Source: Microbacterium arborescens
Lineage (GTDB): Bacteria; Actinomycetota; Actinomycetes; Actinomycetales; Microbacteriaceae
DNA: 64,000 bases
Assembly: GCA_003339645.1 (NCBI GenBank)
Contig: QNUV01000099.1
Location: forward strand, 434,001-498,000
Direction of reading: 5' to 3'
Each line of letters opens with the position of its first letter. The stretch's first letter is position 1. Below, piece after piece: positions 63,825-64,000 of the stretch. Both the position numbers and the translations under genes were made by a program. The notes under the pieces are model-generated. The model ran no database searches, was not told the DNA's origin, and was given only the letters and a program-made list of their open reading frames with translations.

Positions 63825-64000
63825 TCAGGACAGCGGGTCCTCGTCGCGCTGCACCAGGTGCATCGCACGCGCGGCATCCGTGATGCTGCCGGTGAGCGAG
63901 GGGTACACCGCGAAGACCCGCGAGACCTGGTCGACCGTGAGCCGACGCTCGACGGCGATCGCGATCGGGTAGATCAGCTCCGACGCGCGCGGGGCGACGA
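63825..64000 (-). CDS. lpdA: NAD(P)H-quinone/dihydrolipoamide dehydrogenase-like, C-terminus only
   Basis: 58 codons before the right edge. The end reads APRASELIYPIAIAVERRLT, then VDQVSRVFAVYPSLTGSITDA and a stop at 63825-63827. This is the dimerisation end of pyridine nucleotide-disulfide oxidoreductases of the actinobacterial LpdA group. Only the tail is visible, so the function rests on similarity of this segment. Confidence 0.7.
   Translation of the reverse strand, partial: VAPRASELIYPIAIAVERRLTVDQVSRVFAVYPSLTGSITDAARAMHLVQRDEDPLS

Overview
The window is high-GC (about 70 %), densely coded actinobacterial chromosome. MtrAB, a WhiB regulator, a FurA-KatG pair, acyl-CoA carboxylase with an epsilon subunit, LCP, DUF3499, DUF5719 and DUF58/MoxR genes, together with a GlfT2-type galactofuranosyltransferase, point to Microbacteriaceae; Microbacterium is the best guess, by inference only. 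The flanks follow, as I recall it, the order of the Mycobacterium tuberculosis Rv3245c-Rv3303c block (mtrAB, manA, DUF3499, Rv3259-like, whiB2, rml genes, LCP, purE/purK, PH protein, birA, accD, accE, maf, accA3, lpdA).

Layout. 1-2261 (minus): mtrA and mtrB, mtrB cut by the left edge. 2404-7809 (plus): a tightly overlapping five-gene membrane/AAA cluster (GPDPase-membrane-like protein, DUF4129, DUF4350, MoxR, DUF58). 7810-8409: gene-free stretch with a tandem repeat array and a terminator. 8410-11233 (minus): furA-katG with a visible FurA-type operator. 11293-19828: SpoIIM-like, RDD, DUF3499, metallopeptidase-like, DUF5719, a large glycosyltransferase/membrane protein, WhiB2-type regulator and manA.

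19900-48388 is a surface-glycopolymer locus, apparently an expansion inside the conserved block. It carries three tandem O-antigen-ligase-like proteins, two short Wzm/Wzt-type ABC exporters, a Wzx-like flippase, UDP-galactopyranose mutase, GlfT1-like and GlfT2-like transferases, further GT2/GT4 enzymes, two acyltransferases, the dTDP-rhamnose genes (rmlA, rmlB, fused rmlC-rmlD), a probable deoxysugar 4-epimerase, a DUF2304/GT2 pair, a DUF6541 membrane protein and a secreted protein with twelve LGFP-like repeats. The inferred product is one or more galactofuranose- and rhamnose-containing cell-wall polymers, exported by ABC transporters and possibly attached by the LCP protein at 49615-51057.

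48526-64000: a GT4-like transferase, LCP, purE, purK, a PH-domain protein, birA, accD, accE, a two-component module (membrane protein, histidine kinase, LuxR-type regulator) whose regulator is in frame with an RNA methyltransferase and no stop between them, then maf, accA3, a lipoprotein and the end of an lpdA-like gene. birA, accD, accE and accA3 together make and biotinylate an acyl-CoA carboxylase.

Thirteen genes have a TANNNT-like -10 element (two are weaker CACAAT or TACAGT forms) ending 6-9 bases before the start codon, the pattern of leaderless actinobacterial transcripts; I used it to choose several starts. No tRNA, rRNA, CRISPR array, insertion sequence or prophage was seen.
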